Positions 1 through 12,043 are shown, counted from the first letter of the stretch. The stretch: DNA of 64,000 bases from Prorocentrum cordatum (GCA_963575745.1 CAUYUJ010000390.1:36136-100135); one strand, 5' to 3'. The notes: generated from the letters alone by a model not told the origin. A program made the numbers and translations.

Positions 1-379
1 AGGAGGAGGAGGAGGGATGGGGGCCTCCTCCAGGGGCAACTCGCCGTCGAAGTCGCTCTGGAGCTGGGAGTAGGACAGGCGCGTCCTCCGCACGATGGAA
101 GGGCGGGGGGTGCGGGAGGGGGGGGGCGGGCGCGCACCGCGGGGGGGGGCAACGCGCCTCGCCGTCGGACGATGGGAGGAGGGTGGAGGGAGGAGGGAGG
201 AGGGAGGAAACCGATGTCGGGCGACGTCAACCTCTGAGATCTGGGCGTTGCAATCTGTTCACACTGGGAGCCCTCGGCCACAGTCGGGCCTCGGGGCCAT
301 CTCGCACGGTCGGTCTGGCTCGAGACGTGCCGCGGAAGGACGTGCGGGGACTTGCCCACATCCACTGCAGATCGGAGTT
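1..379. other. GC-rich repeat-edge sequence, no gene
   Basis: The window opens with an AGG-triplet tract (1-16) followed by G/C-homopolymer-rich sequence with more GGA triplets at 178-210. Open frames here are made of Gly/Arg/Pro low complexity and run on both strands, so none is supported as coding. Confidence 0.5.
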
Positions 380-546
380 TCCTCCTCCTCATCCTCAGCC
401 TCCTCCTCCTCCTGCTCCTCCTCCTCTTCCTCCTCCTCCTCCGCACCCTCCCCATCCTCCCCCTTCTTCTTCTTCCTCTTCTTATTATTAGTACTCTTCT
501 TCGTCTTCTTCTTCTTCTCCTTCTTCGTATTCCTCCTCCTCCTCCA
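380..546. repeat. (TCC)n / (TTC)n compound microsatellite
   Basis: An almost pure pyrimidine tract of TCC triplets grading into TTC, with a short TTATTATTA interruption near 483. It produces artificial poly-Ser, poly-Leu, poly-Glu and poly-Pro frames on both strands. Confidence 0.9.
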
Positions 547-889
547 GAAGCCCGAGGCGCACCGGACAGGGGTAAAACTCTGCCCCCGGGCCCGCCGTAT
601 CCGGTGCGCCTCGGCCTCTCGGCGCCCCTTCTCAGAAGGTGGGCCCATAGGGCTCTGGTCGTGGTGTTTCGCGATGTTCGACTTCTCGTCGACGACGGAT
701 CTCAGAGACCGACCACCTCATAAGCCGAAGCCATGACGAGGATGGCATCGGGTCAGGACAAGCATAGAACCTCTGAGACCTCGTTGCTCTGGAGGATGCC
801 TCGGGCGCCGGGGCCTCCTCAGGGCGTTCCAGGACGCTCCGAGAGGCGCTCCAGAACGCTCTGGAACGGACTTATCCTCGTCCTCGCCC

Positions 890-1062
890 CGTCGAAGGTT
901 GGACGCCTGAAATGGGCACGGAACCGACAGCGGCCGCTGTTGGGCAGGCGGCCCTGTGTATCAAATGGAGAAGGCCCGCGGCGGCACCGACGGCGACAGC
1001 GATTCCCATGCAAGATGGCCAGGAACTGCTGCTGGTCTCCGTGCAAATGGTCTCCGTTCCCA
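890..1062 (-). repeat. Dispersed repeat, inverted copy of 3985-4160
   Basis: Read on the minus strand, this segment resembles 3985-4160 on the plus strand. Both share an ACAGCGGCCGCTGT core, a CCATTTGA(T/G)ACAC block and a TCGCTGTCG block in the same order. The two copies are therefore a dispersed family in opposite orientations. The shared frame encodes similar short peptides (ACPTAAAVG in both), but no complete gene is visible and I infer no function. Confidence 0.6.
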
Positions 1063-1542
1063 TCTCGGCCCCCCCCCCCCGAGGGCGGGAAAAAAGCCTC
1101 CCCAGAATCCAATGAGGAGAGGGCGCCGAGACCGTTCCCTCCCTGGAGGCCCTGGCCGCCACGGCCAGCTTCGCCTCTCGGGTCGGGCGAAAGGGGGGGA
1201 TAGCAAAGGGGGGGGTTTGAGAATCAGCTCGCGTAGCTGATCTTCCCGGCGCCTCCCGGCGCCGGGAGGCGCCCATGCATCGAGGAATGGACCCGGCGGC
1301 GGGGCCGAAATCAGCTGCATGCAGCAAATTTCGTAACCCCCCCTTTCCCAATCCCCCCCTTTCGTCTGGCCCGAGCCTCGGCCAAACTCCTCGCCCTTTG
1401 GGCCCCTCCGATCTCACCGCCCCTGGCCCGGCCCATCCCTCCGCGGGCCCCGCGCAGGAGCGCGGGGGGCCCTCCTGGTCTCGGGCAAAGCTTCGCACCC
1501 CGGGGCCAGTCCAGACCCGGGCCCGTCGGGCAGAGTGTGGAG

Positions 1543-1690
1543 GAAGGAAAGGAGGAGGAGCAGGAGGGCGAGGAGGGGGAGGAGGGGGAGGAGGGGGAGG
1601 AGGAGGACGAGGAGGGGGAGGAGGGGGAGGAGGATGATGATGATGATGGACGACAATGGGAGGACGATGATGGAGGCCGATGAGGGGGAG
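1543..1690. repeat. (GGA)n microsatellite with GAT tail
   Basis: GGAGGAGGGGGA-type purine repeats run to about 1632, then pass into a short ATGATGATG tract. Overlapping open frames encode poly-Ser or poly-Gly and are artefacts of the repeat. Confidence 0.85.
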
Positions 1691-2699
1691 GACAACAATG
1701 GGAGGACGATGCACCCCGACCCGGGTCCATGCGAAGGATCCTGCACAATCCGACAGGACCCTGCAACCAAGCCCGGGTCGATGCGACCCTGTCCCTGAAG
1801 GATCCTGCAAGATCGGGCGCTCTGGCTGACCCCCGTTTGCACTGACCCCCGTCTCAAGGCTTCCGATGGTCTCTGGCCGGGGGGGCGCCGGCAGCAAAGC
1901 GGCGGGCGCAGGGTGTCGGCCCAGCCAGGAGCGGCGAGGGCAATGCACCGCGGGCCAGACATGTGTTTCTGGAAGCCTACAGCCAGCCCGTGCAAGAAGG
2001 ACGCACGGTAGGGATGCAAGGGCATTTTGCAGGGGCCCAGGGACACACAAGACATATGCGTCGGTCGGAGAAGGTAGGAGAAAAAACATGAAGCGGAACG
2101 GGCGGAACAAGTAATTTGATGAGGTTCAGGCCCGCCCAGAGAATAACAGAAACAACAGAAGGTGTACCGATCCTTGGAGTAGGACGGCGCTTGAAGTAGA
2201 TTGAGTTCTGGGCATCCAGAAATACCCACTCTCAACGACTGGCGTGCACAGTCAAGTCGTATAAGAAGGAGGCACCATAGGGATACAAGGGCCTGTGCAG
2301 GGGCCCGAGGGCCCAAACAATACATAGGCACAGATCCCAGGATGCCCCGTACTTCTGCATATGTTCTGGACTTTGGTCTTCCCCTCCATGTCTCATGTTT
2401 TCCCAGATGTTCCTGGGTATCGGCGATGATTTGTGTCTGACATTTTCCCTCCTGAGCCTGGATGGCCATGTCGACACTTTGCGGGCCGAGCGCGGCCAGC
2501 GAAAGCTGCCAAGGATGGGCCGAAGGGAGATGACGCAAAGGTGACCAGGGGAAACCAAAAGGTGCCGATGCCGCAACTCCCCGGGCCTGACGAGAGTTTC
2601 GAGGGAATTCCAGCGGTGGAAACGAGGGCCTCCCAGGAAGCCCAAAAAGGAGAAAACGGGGGAAGGGTAGCGTTGTGGATGCCACGACAATGGACACCC

Positions 2700-2850
2700 T
2701 AACACTCCTACCATTGATTTAAAAATGTGTTCGAAATGATGTAGGGACATGTTCTAACCATGTTTTAAACATGTGTTCTACATGTTTAAAATATGTTTAA
2801 CACATGTGTTAGACATCTGGAAATTATTTGGCAACATGTTTCCTCTCCAT
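2700..2850. repeat. AT-rich palindromic repeat cluster
   Basis: An AT-rich island in otherwise GC-rich DNA. It holds several near-palindromic words (ACATGTTT, TTTAAACATGTG, ACACATGTGT) repeated in both orientations, so the strand can fold into alternative hairpins. No coding signal is visible. It could be the end of a small foldback element, but no clear boundaries or target duplication were found. Confidence 0.5.
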
Positions 2851-3639
2851 TGATCGTCCTCCACAAATGGGTACCCTTCCTCCCTGGAAATTGTGGCCTT
2901 TCTGGTCCCCTCCGGTCTGCAGGCCGCACCCCCTGGCCCAGACCGAGGTTGGTCTGTCGACGCCCCCAAAAGAGAGAAGGCACAGAACCCCGAGACTCTG
3001 AGCACATGCGATCGGCCAGATTTGGGGGACGATTCGACCCCGACCCCCTCGCATTGTGAGAAAAACACGACGGGAGGCTTTTCGTTACTTTCGGCCTCAA
3101 GGGGCCCTTACCGGACCCCAAAACCATCACAACACGACCCAGGATGAAAAGCCGGCCCTGAGACATGTGAAGAGGCCCACAAACACACACATAAATACAC
3201 ACAATTCCCAATATTTTCGTATATTTTCTGAGTGTTTGTCTTCCCCACCACTTCCCATATTTTCCTATATTTCCTGGGGATCGACGATTAATTGTGTCTG
3301 TGTGTTTCTTCCCCTCCTGAACATGGTCCAGGCATCCAAGGTCCCCCGAACAACTGGAGCGCCGGATGTCTGGGGGGAGAGCACCCTGCACACCTCAGTC
3401 GTCACGAATACTGTTACCACGTGGGCCCCCGGGAAATCTCGACCCAGTCCCCAAGACCAGCTCTGGCCCCCAGAGCCATCACATTTGAAACAAACAGCCC
3501 GTCGTGATCCTTTCACACCCTCAGGCCCGAAATGGCAAGAAACTTGCACCAGCGCCGAAAATCACGGTCGGAACCCTGGGTGAACAAGCTCGCAACGCCC
3601 AGACATCTCGGGGAGGGAGTCTGAAAAGCGAGGGCGGTT

Positions 3640-3830
3640 GTCGAATCAACTCACGCACCCAGAGATCCAACGCATTGAAACAATCAAGACGGAGATGTTT
3701 CGCCTGTTTCGACATCCGGGGGTCCTCGCCAGGCTCGGGATGAAAAACTGGCCCTGGGAGAAGGGTCGGGACAGGCCGAGACTCTGCATCGACAAAATCA
3801 CGACATCGGATCTCTGGATGTACAATTTGG
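3640..3830 (+). repeat. Dispersed GC-rich repeat, copy 1
   Basis: About 190 bp similar to 5145-5335: both start CCCAGAGATCCAACG, share GGATGAAAAAC(T/C)GGCCCTGG in the middle and end with GACATCGGATCTCTGG. Related pieces (the 'ATGAAAA-CCGGCCCTG' and 'GCGCCGGATGTCTGG' words) recur near 3140, 3355, 7650 and 14370. This is a non-coding interspersed family of unknown class. Confidence 0.65.
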
Positions 3831-3984
3831 ACGCGGCCGCCAGGAACCCTCGTAAGAAACCCAGCCCAGGAAGACCTGCAAGCGCGAGGTGCGAGCGGAG
3901 GAGAATCCGAGACGCCCTGAGCGCAACAACTACTTCAACTTGGTACGATCGAAGTGCGTACGGAATGGATGGCGACGAAGATGG

Positions 3985-4160
3985 ACAACAACTCCTGTCC
4001 ACTTTACACAGGACTCGCTGTCGGCGTCGCCGCGGACGTTGTCCATTTGAGACACTCAATCGCCTGTCCAACAGCGGCCGCTGTCGGCTTGGGACAACAT
4101 TTGCTGTTGGGCATCGTACCCATTGTTTCGGTGCCTATTGTGTCTCGGGTGTGCCAATCA
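3985..4160 (+). repeat. Dispersed repeat, partner of 890-1062
   Basis: Plus-strand copy of the family described at 890-1062, sharing the GCGGCCGCTGT core and flanking blocks. The two copies are about 3 kb apart in opposite orientation. Confidence 0.6.
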
Positions 4161-5144
4161 GAAGGCCGCGGGAAGTCACCGCGCAGCGCGCGGAGCGAAG
4201 AAACCCAGGACATCCCTGACGAAGGGCCTTCGGTTTCTCGATGCGCGTCCCCATTGTAGGCTCGTCTCCATCTCCCGCTCGTTCCCACCTTCCCAGACAT
4301 CCAGCATCGCGCCTCGAAACAAATCGAGGGGGCCCGTATCTGTCGCCACGATCCTGGCCTCCAGCGGAATGACGTCCCATGAGGATCCAAACTACATATC
4401 TGGACAAAAATAAATTTAAAATCAAAGGCGACGAGAAGGTACCGATACCGCTACCCCCTGGACCTCTACCGGGATGCGTTCTGACCGGGATGTCGAGGCG
4501 AATCCAGCCGTGGCGACAAGGGCCTCGAGGCGCAACAAACTGGAAAACGAGGCCAGGGTAGCGGTATGGGTACTTCTCCAGACCCCGGACGTCATGATTT
4601 GTTTCACAACGTCGACCTCCAGAGATCTTGACCCCGACCCCTTCCAAAGGACAAACTTCTCATCCTGAGTCGTTTTTTGAAGGTCCCGGGGCCCGGCAAA
4701 GGCCCCCAGAGGCAGAAAGTAGCAAAAAACCTCCCGTCGCGATTTTTTCACCGCGCGAGGGGGTCGGTGGGTTGTCCCCCTCCGAAAAGTAATCCTGACG
4801 AAAGGCATTCGGTGTCTCGATGCGCGCCCCCTCTGCCCTCCCCGGTGCCGCCCGGCGCCGGGCGGACCCGCAGGCCCGCGCCCGTCCGGCGCGTCCTGCC
4901 CAGGAAGTCCGAGCCGTTGCGGTCCAGGTCGAACACGGAGAAACTCAGCATGTCGCCCGAGCCGTGTCGGGGGCTGCTGAGAGGTGCCCCTGGCCTGGCC
5001 ATCGCTCGGACGTCCCTTCCCTGTGTTTTTTTTGGTCTCGTGCGTGGTTTTTTCGCCAAATGAGCAAGGATGCTCCTCGATGGTCCTGACCGAAAGAAGA
5101 ATTCACACGTCCGAGCGATGCCAAGTGGCCCAGTGGTCCCAGAG

Positions 5145-5335
5145 ATCCAACGTATTGAAAAACCAGGACGGAGGTTTTCGCCTCTTTCGACCTCCACGGC
5201 CTTCGCCTGGCTCTGGTGCCGTCCAAGAACGGCTCAGGATGAAAAACCGGCCCTGGGAAGAGGGTCGAGACTGCCTGAGACTCTGCATCGAAAAAATCAG
5301 GACATCGGATCTCTGGGGTTCGGGGAGGCGTAAGA
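5145..5335 (+). repeat. Dispersed GC-rich repeat, copy 2
   Basis: Second copy of the repeat at 3640-3830, in the same orientation and moderately diverged. No terminal inverted repeat or target duplication could be identified for either copy. Confidence 0.65.
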
Positions 5336-5339
5336 CTCG

Positions 5340-6680
5340 GGTTCGGGGGTCTCGGGTTGGCCTGGCAGGGCCATCGGGAACATGGCGAGACCCACTCTGA
5401 AATGTGGCGTGCGAGCTCCCGCTGCAAACATACCACGAAAAATTGACCTGCAGAGTCCAGGGCGGGCTCGTCAAAAAACGCAGGCGAACCCGAGTTCCGG
5501 CGTACTCGAATCTTACGTTTCCCCGAAAGGTGCCCTCAGTTTTTCGCTCACTTGTGGAGCCCCTGGGGCCCTCTGGGCCTCGGGAGCGGAACGCTGGAGG
5601 CCGTGGGGGCCTCCCAGGGGGGCCTCCCAGGAAATTCTGGGGGCGCCTTGGGCCAGGGGCTCTCCTAGCAGCACCCGAGCTGAAGTCGGGGACCTCACTG
5701 GGGAGGAAATCGGAAAACCACTCACGGAAGCTTTTGGTCGTCCAAACGGCGACAAACACAATGGACGTAATGCGTTTCCCCCACATATGGCGCCATTGGG
5801 CGCTACTGGGCGCCGACTGGACGCTCTGGGGGGATTTTTTCTACGCTTTCAGACGCTTTTGAGCCCTGTTGGGCACTGTTGTGCGCTGCTCGCCGACGCA
5901 CGTCCACTCCAAGCCGAGCGAAAACTTCCGTGATCTACTTACTCCCTAAGAGGAGGCAGCCACCGCGGACCTGGAGATGGCAGGCGTTGGATGTTTGTTC
6001 ACACCGGGCGTTCCCGCCCACATCCGGTCCCTGGTCGACCATCACAGGTCGATCCGGCTCGACAAGTGCCGCAACAAGATGGGGACGACAGGCTGGCGGC
6101 GAGCGAGGGACGGAAGCGAAAATGAGAAGGAAAAGGCCTTCCCAGAAGGCGGCGAGGCTTCTCAGAAATCCTCGCGCCTTCCGGGCAGTTTCCTACGTCT
6201 TCGAGGGAGGTTTACGAAAGTTCTCAAGACGGTCGGGTGGCTTCCGAGCCTTCTGGGAAGGCCCGCCCGTTCTCACGTCCCCCCGGTGCTCGCCGCCGAA
6301 AGTGCATGTTTTCGTAATCGGCGTTTCGACACTGGGCGTGAAAAAGGGGGGAGGGAGGGGGTCTGGCTCCAGACCGTTGCTTAATGCGACTGCTTGCAAC
6401 AGTGCGTCCTGTGGGGGAAACCCCACCCGCTCGAAACAGGCGCCAAAAACAGCCGAGATCTTGCGAGGGCCCACGGCGATCGGCAAAACAAAGAATAACA
6501 AAACGATCGCAAATATTGGGTCTACATGGCTCTGGTCGTGCGTGTTCTTGCTCGCGACGTCGCATTGCTTTGCCAGCGTCGGGTCTCAAGTAACCGAGTG
6601 CCTCCGATCATCATCCCCTGGGGATTATTAAATTCGGGGTCTGGCGGGGATAAGCAACGATTTTCCAGGGGAGAGTGATG
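5340..6680. other. No gene recognised
   Basis: Unique-looking GC-rich DNA. Several overlapping frames exist on both strands (for example 5879-6631 on plus), but none shows a recognisable domain, a consistent amino-acid composition or a repeated copy elsewhere in the window. I see no RNA gene or mobile-element end. Confidence 0.4.
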
Positions 6681-6689
6681 CTAGTTAAG

Positions 6690-6755
6690 TTATGGTGATG
6701 ATGATGGCAATGCTGATGGTGGCGATGATGATGATGGTGATGATACTGGGCGCTC
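6690..6755. repeat. (GAT)n microsatellite
   Basis: Interrupted GATGATGATG tract with GGT and GCT variants. Confidence 0.8.
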
Positions 6756-6816
6756 GTGTAGACTAACCTTGCCGATCTTGGCACAAGACTGACTCGAAAG
6801 ATCCCAAGGATCGTGG

Positions 6817-7100
6817 CTACAACTTGCCTGCGCAATAGAGGTCTTTGACGCTTCTGGCCAAGAAACCTCTCTTGCGCACGGCCTCAAACCACTCGCCCAT
6901 GCAGGCCCGGCACCCTTTGGAACCGTCCTTGCACGGGAGGCACTTGGTGCACGCTTGGGCGGCAGCGCTTGCCTCCTCGAAGGTGGCGTGCTTCGGCTCG
7001 ACCGCCGTGGGGTCCTTGCAGGGTTTGGACTTGTTTTTGTTCTTGGTCTTGGCCTTATGCCCGGTGTGGCAGCGGGCCTCCTGCCCTCCCCTATCTATGA
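6817..7100 (-). CDS. Candidate cysteine-rich 3' exon, function unknown
   Basis: On the minus strand, an open frame ends with about 90 residues of non-repetitive, charged, cysteine-containing sequence: a Lys/Asn-rich stretch, then CTKCLPCKDGSKGCRACMGE with C-x2-C pairs, and a stop after about 20 further residues. The upstream half of the same frame is only (CCT)n-derived poly-Arg and should not be counted. The cysteine-rich part does not look like shadow coding and could be the last exon of a dinoflagellate gene whose 5' exons are not visible here. No family is recognised. The start given is approximate because no credible ATG or splice acceptor could be fixed. Confidence 0.3.
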
Positions 7101-7214
7101 CGGGAAGGAATGATGCCATGAAGCGGTTGGCTCTGGATACGATACAGGTGACGGGCAGCGGCAAATTTTCCACCACCACTACCATAGGCAGAATGGGGAG
7201 AAGAGATGATGGGG

Positions 7215-7316
7215 AGGTCTTCCGCCTCTTCCTCCTCCTCCTCCGCCTCCTCCGCCTCCTCCGCCTCCTCCGCCTCCTCCTCCTCCTCCTCCTCCTCCTC
7301 CTCCTCCCTCTCCTAG
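7215..7316. repeat. (CCT)n / (CCGCCT)n microsatellite
   Basis: Pure CCT triplets with regular CCGCCT variants; source of the poly-Arg and poly-Leu frames here. Confidence 0.9.
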
Positions 7317-7649
7317 CTATGGTAGCGGTGGTGGAAAATCGGCCCGTGACCTGGAGATCCAGAGTACCCAGCGACCCCCTCATCTCTGGAGCTCTGGAGC
7401 CACCGCCACCACGCCAGGCGGAAATCTGCGCAGGCGTCACCGCCACCGCACACTGCATTCCGCACTGAGCATAGTTTAACCGATCTCTATCCCCACTGGC
7501 GAGGCCTGGGGCCCCACTGGCCGATTTACCCCGCTAGCTGGGGATATTGGCAGCTCCCTTCGGGTTTCGAGGGGCCTATCCCCAGCTGGTGTGGTAGGAT
7601 GGTGGGGCTGAGATACCACCATGGCCTGGTGGGCATGGGGACCCCGTGG

Positions 7650-7745
7650 AGATGGGCACCCAGACATCCGGCGCTCTAACTTCTCGATGCGTGGATCCCC
7701 AGAGGTCTGGACCACTTCACCAGGGCCGACTTTGCGTCCTGAGTG
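7650..7745 (-). repeat. Dispersed repeat, inverted copy of 14370-14455
   Basis: The reverse complement matches 14370-14455: both contain GGTCCAGACCTCTGGGG-like sequence, TCCACGCATC, and GAGCGCC(G/A)GATGTCTGGG. It belongs to the same family as the repeats at 3640 and 5145. Confidence 0.6.
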
Positions 7746-7949
7746 TTCTTTGACGGCCCTGGGGCCCGTTGAGGGCTCCTGGAGGCAGCAAACGGCAGCA
7801 AAAAACGGCCGCTGCAGATATTTTTGTTCCCGGAGCCTCGGATCTCTGGGTCCGAGAGTTTGTGCCTGGAGATGGGCATGGGCTAACCTTCCCCCGCGCT
7901 GCCCGCCAGAAGGAGGCCGCCAGCGGCGACAGGGCAGAGTGCCGCAAAA

Positions 7950-8065
7950 AGGAGGAGGAGGAGGAGGAGGAGGAGGAGGAGGAGGAGGAGGAGGAGGAGG
8001 AGGAGGAAGGGAGGAGGAGGAGGAGCAAAATGAGGAGGAAGAGGAGGACGAGGACGAGGAGGCGC
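7950..8065. repeat. (GGA)n / (GAC)n microsatellite
   Basis: Long pure GGA run grading into GAGGAC triplets; produces poly-Glu, poly-Gly and poly-Ser frames. Confidence 0.9.
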
Positions 8066-8284
8066 AGGCGCCTCCCAAGTGTGGTCCCACACCGGGTCGC
8101 ACGTCTGGGCCACGGTGGCCGTGCGGGTCCTGGCCCGCCCACCAGTCTCCTCCGCCAACCCTCGGCTAATGACACGCGGGTGCGACCCTCGGCACGGCGT
8201 GCTCCTGGGTGCACGGCTTGCCCATCGCCGCATGCGGTGCTTCGGTGGCAACTCACAGGGGCCTCCAATGCCCTATTGTTGGCT

Positions 8285-8400
8285 GTTGGCAGTCGACGCG
8301 AATCGACGCCGATCGACGCCAAATCAACGCCAGCCGACGCTAATCGAGACCCAATCGGCGCCATCTCATTACCAAATGCCAATCCACGCTAGTGCACTCC
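8285..8400. repeat. Short-period repeat (10-12 bp, GACGCC core)
   Basis: Degenerate tandem of ATCGACGCC / AATCAACGCC / AGCCGACGCT words with a period of about 10-12 bp. Non-coding. Confidence 0.6.
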
Positions 8401-8504
8401 AGAAGCGGAATTACGAACGTATGCATGGCTCTCTTGATTTGCAACTGCTCGGAGGACCTCGTCGGAAAGATGAAAGAAGATTAAGCCCCATTGTGGGACT
8501 GTTA

Positions 8505-8600
8505 TGCCGGATGAGGCCGCGGACTAAGCGGGATTAAGCCGGATCAAGCGGGATTAAGCCGGATTCGGCGGGATGGAGCTGGATTATGCCGGATTCCAGA
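8505..8600. repeat. 10-11 bp minisatellite (AAGC(G/C)GGATT)
   Basis: Tandem copies of AAGCGGGATT and AAGCCGGATT-type words, with a decaying edge at 8575-8600. Confidence 0.75.
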
Positions 8601-9009
8601 CCAGGGCAAAATCAGAATTCGACCTCCCAAGAGTTGCAGCCGAACGAACGGTGCGACCGAAACACCCTGCGCGCTTAGTTTTCGGGGGTGTCCAAGAAGG
8701 GGGCGTCCAAAAGAGGGGGGCGCAAATCATGACCGGCGGCATGTGCGCGGCCCCGGGGATGGGCCAGGGACGTAATGAAATAAGCAGAGGCGCCATGGAA
8801 TCTGGGGAAATATCATGGCCCCCGCCATGGCATCCACCCCCCTTTTAGCCGGCCCCGAGCTTAGGTTTGGCCCACGCGCGCTGCCCGAAAGCCGCACAAC
8901 AAAGGTGACTCCGGCGAGCGCTGCACGTCTGGCCCAGGCCGGCCGCGCGGGTCCTGACGCGCCGTCCCTGGAACTGCAGCCGAAACGCTGTCAGAAGGGA
9001 CCTGAATAA

Positions 9010-9239
9010 GAGCCTGTTTTTCTTTAGATCCAGGCAAGGTTACTTGCATGGCGTTCGCCCCCCCCCCCACCCCCACCCCCTTCTCCCCCCTCGCTCGCCC
9101 CTCTTCAATCGAATACGAGCGTGCAGGTGCCTTTCGACTTGCGTGATTTTCGCACGTCAAGTTGTTTTCGGCTTGCTTCAGGCTCAGCCCCCCCCCCGTC
9201 CATGCAAGTAAACTTGCCCGGATCCAAAAAGACAGGCTC
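9010..9239. mobile_element. MITE with about 40-bp terminal inverted repeats, copy 1
   Basis: The left end (GAGCCTGTTTTTC ... TTACTTGCATGG, 9010-9051) is the inverted complement of the right end (CCATGCAAGTAAACTTG ... CAGGCTC, 9200-9239) with a few mismatches. The 230-bp interior is non-coding and includes C-rich runs. A second copy in the opposite orientation lies at 12446-12651. The structure is that of a non-autonomous TIR element. The superfamily cannot be assigned because no clean target duplication was found; CCTGAATAAG occurs on both sides but is offset by about 10 bp on the right. Confidence 0.75.
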
Positions 9240-9299
9240 CATGAGGAACCCTGAATAAGGAACGGAGGCTCCTTTTTACCCATAAGTTAAACGTCGATT

Positions 9300-9925
9300 C
9301 CCCATATAGAAAACCCAGGGAACACCTGCGACACACTGTAAAACAATGAAGGGACACTCAGCCCCTTCCCAACGAAAAGGGTTCCTTCTTCAGCGGCCCG
9401 ACTGCACGCCGCCCTGCAAGACATGTGGCGTGAACTGTCGGTGTGCCTGCTCTCGTCGCCCTTCGGTTCTCCGTCGCTGGTGGCGTCCGGGGGCCGTCTC
9501 GGGCCCCGGGACCCTCAGAAACGCAACAGGAGATTTAAACAAAACGGCCCCCCCTTTAGGGAAGTCCCCTGGACGATTCTACAGCACGACCCGCCACAGC
9601 TGCATTGCTCTGCCAAGGGGGGTGTACTCCTCGTCGCGCGTCCGCCCGCTCAGCCCGAAATCCAATCCCTGGCGGAAGAGTGTGCACCACCAGCCTCGCC
9701 AGGAGCAGAAACATACATCCCCGGTGTTCCGCTCCTGGTAGAAATGCCTGTGAGGGCCTTATTTGCGTTACCGTCCAGTCCCCTGCCCTCATCTCCCAAT
9801 CTTCTCCAGTCCTCCCCTCTCCTCCTCACAAGCTCCAACCCTTTCCTATGTCCTCTCGCAAGAGCATGGTGAACGTCCCTGATATGCCTGTCACCCCGTG
9901 GGCCCTCCAGGCTGTGAGCACGCAA
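9300..9925. other. No gene recognised
   Basis: Low-repeat sequence with short overlapping frames on both strands. No domain, motif or repeated partner was found in the window. Confidence 0.4.
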
Positions 9926-9929
9926 TTAC

Positions 9930-10050
9930 GTTGCATTGGATTCGGAAGTGCCGTGATGCGGGCCACGACCCAGTGTAGACTACGTTGAGTCCGCGCTCCG
10001 AGGGCTGCGATCCCTTGCGAACGACGCCGGGCCCGCGCTCCCAAGACTAC
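9930..10050. repeat. Degenerate ~50-bp repeat, block 1
   Basis: Two diverged units with the order GAGTCCGCGCTCC - AGGGCTGCGATCCCTTGCGAA. The same words recur in the larger block at 10640-10975. Confidence 0.6.
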
Positions 10051-10639
10051 GACCCTACAGTCATAGTGCTATCATAAGAGGCGCTGGATAAATATTGAAA
10101 CGTCTTTTCTGGTCATGGATTGTCTCGGTCACGAACAGGTATCCGACATAGATCTAAGGAACGGCCCGAAAACCAAAGTCCTCCTGAGCCCGAAGCAGTC
10201 TTTTGTGTAAACGGCCTGACTTTGCGATCCTTTGTGAACTACGCTGCGAGGCCAATTTCTATGCACCACTACCGCCTGCAACAATGATTAATCGGAAAAA
10301 TGGTTGGGGGCAGGGTCATGCCAGACGACCCTGCGGCCCCGCGGCGACAAGGAGCGCGGCGCGGCGCGCAGGCGCCGTGGTAGGGGAGTTCCTGAAGCAG
10401 GCACAGCACTGCTTGATGATGGTGTATACAAATCGCTGCTCGTTGCAACCAAAACTATAATACAACACCCCCGCGCGTGTTTGAGATTAAGTCTGCTTCG
10501 GTCCTTCAGGGAGAGGGGTCAGCCTGGTTGCCGTTGGCGGCGGGAGAGGGGCGGCGGGTTTTTCACCAGAGAGCAAAACTGCACCAAATCGGATCGTAGA
10601 TTGTTCCTGATCTTGGTGGTGGTGGTGGTCATATATTGT

Positions 10640-10975
10640 GCTCGGGTACGCTGGATCCGCGCTCCCATGTGGATAATCCCTTGCGAATTGCGCTGAATCC
10701 GCGCTCCCACTGCTTCGTCTTCTCGCAGACTAAGCTGTGTCCGCGCTCCCAGGGCCACGAGCCCTTGTTGATGACAGCGGGCGGTCCACGGTCCCTGGAA
10801 ATTACATTGGATCCGCGCCCTAACCGGTGGCCACCTTCCATCGTAAACCGCGTTGGCTACACACACACACACTCTCAGGGCGTAGAATACACTGGGTGCG
10901 CGGAGCCAAGGCCGCAATCCTATGTAAGCTGCCATGGCTCCACGCTCCCAAGGCGAGAATGCGTTGGAAAACTAC
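10640..10975. repeat. Degenerate ~50-bp repeat, block 2
   Basis: Repeated words of the form GATCCGCGCTCCCA ... CCCTTG(C/T)GAA appear about six times with variable spacing, interrupted by a short (CA)n run at 10859-10872. It is related to 9930-10050 and is non-coding. Confidence 0.6.
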
Positions 10976-10999
10976 GTCGCAATGGCCGAAGAGCCCACC

Positions 11000-12040
11000 A
11001 GAGGGCTATTTTTCCGGTGCCGGCAAAGCACGGTGACAAAAGGGCAGGCGGAGCAAACACAGCACGATGACAAGCCTGGCGACGCAATCGTGAAACCACT
11101 AAGTTGCTTCAAACGCCATGCACATAAGCGAAACTGAAGCGTCCATGCGCGTTCAAAGCGCTGCCCTGCAAGCGCGATGTCTTGTATAATCGGTCAACGT
11201 CCAGCACTAGGCTAAAAGTTGAGTGCAGCTGAGCTTCAGCGGCGAGGGTGCCAACGCCAGCGCCTACGCCAGCCCTGTTGTCATTACCACGGCACGGCAA
11301 CAGAGGGCAACGTAGTGCTGTAGGAAGCTTCGAAAGGCTCCAGTAGACTCAAAAGACAAGCAACAAGACCTATTCTTCGACATGAGAGGATCTAAGACCG
11401 ACCGGATGGACTCCCAAAGGATCAACTATAGCCCAAGAACGCCCATGAGGAGAGGAACAGACGAGGGCAAGCGGATGACGGCACGGATGGCGATGATGGA
11501 TCCCTCGATGTCTAGTGCAGGGGCGGGGCGGCCAAAGAGGCCGAAGGCAACCACGCGTCGTGTGGGAGGTCGTGGGAATCCTGTTCGGGGACCTGGAGGG
11601 GCCCAGGGAAACACAAATAAATAGACTCAAACCCCAGGATGTCTCATAGTTTCTAACATGTTCTAGGTTTTCACCTTCCTCCACACTTCTCATAGTTTCC
11701 CATATACATATATATATATACACACATGGACATCGGCAAGTAATTGTGTCTGTGTGTTTTTCCCGTCCTGAGGTCTGTTTGTGGCTAATTTGACATGGTT
11801 CGCTGCCATCGCGTGTCACTAAGGGGCTGACCTGGAGCTCTCTGGGAGCTACCTTCGTCCCATTCAGGGTCGCTCCTCTGTTTTCCCCTGGGATCATATC
11901 GGGCGAGCTTGGGAGCTTCCCGTACGTGCCCAAGGAAAATGACAAAGGGGAAGAGCTTCGCACTTTAGGCATCCTGGCACCTTTCGGAAACCGTGGTCGG
12001 CGGGCGATACATGCGAAGATAAGGGCGAGAACAACCCCTC
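11000..12040. other. No gene recognised; GGCC-rich repeat edge
   Basis: Contains a short (TA)n tract at 11708-11722 and sequence resembling the 3' UTR-like words seen near 3180-3310 (ACACA, TGTCTGTGTGTTTTTCCC). This suggests a diverged dispersed repeat shared between 3150-3330 and 11600-11780. No coding evidence. Confidence 0.45.
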
Positions 12041-12043
12041 TTT

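Noticed and set aside
95-736. Coding region at the window start
   Set aside because: Low-complexity Gly/Ser/Phe from TCC/TTC repeats, with equivalent frames on both strands.
872-2110. 412-codon minus-strand ORF
   Set aside because: Pro/His-rich from the GGA tract and dispersed repeats; no recognisable domain.
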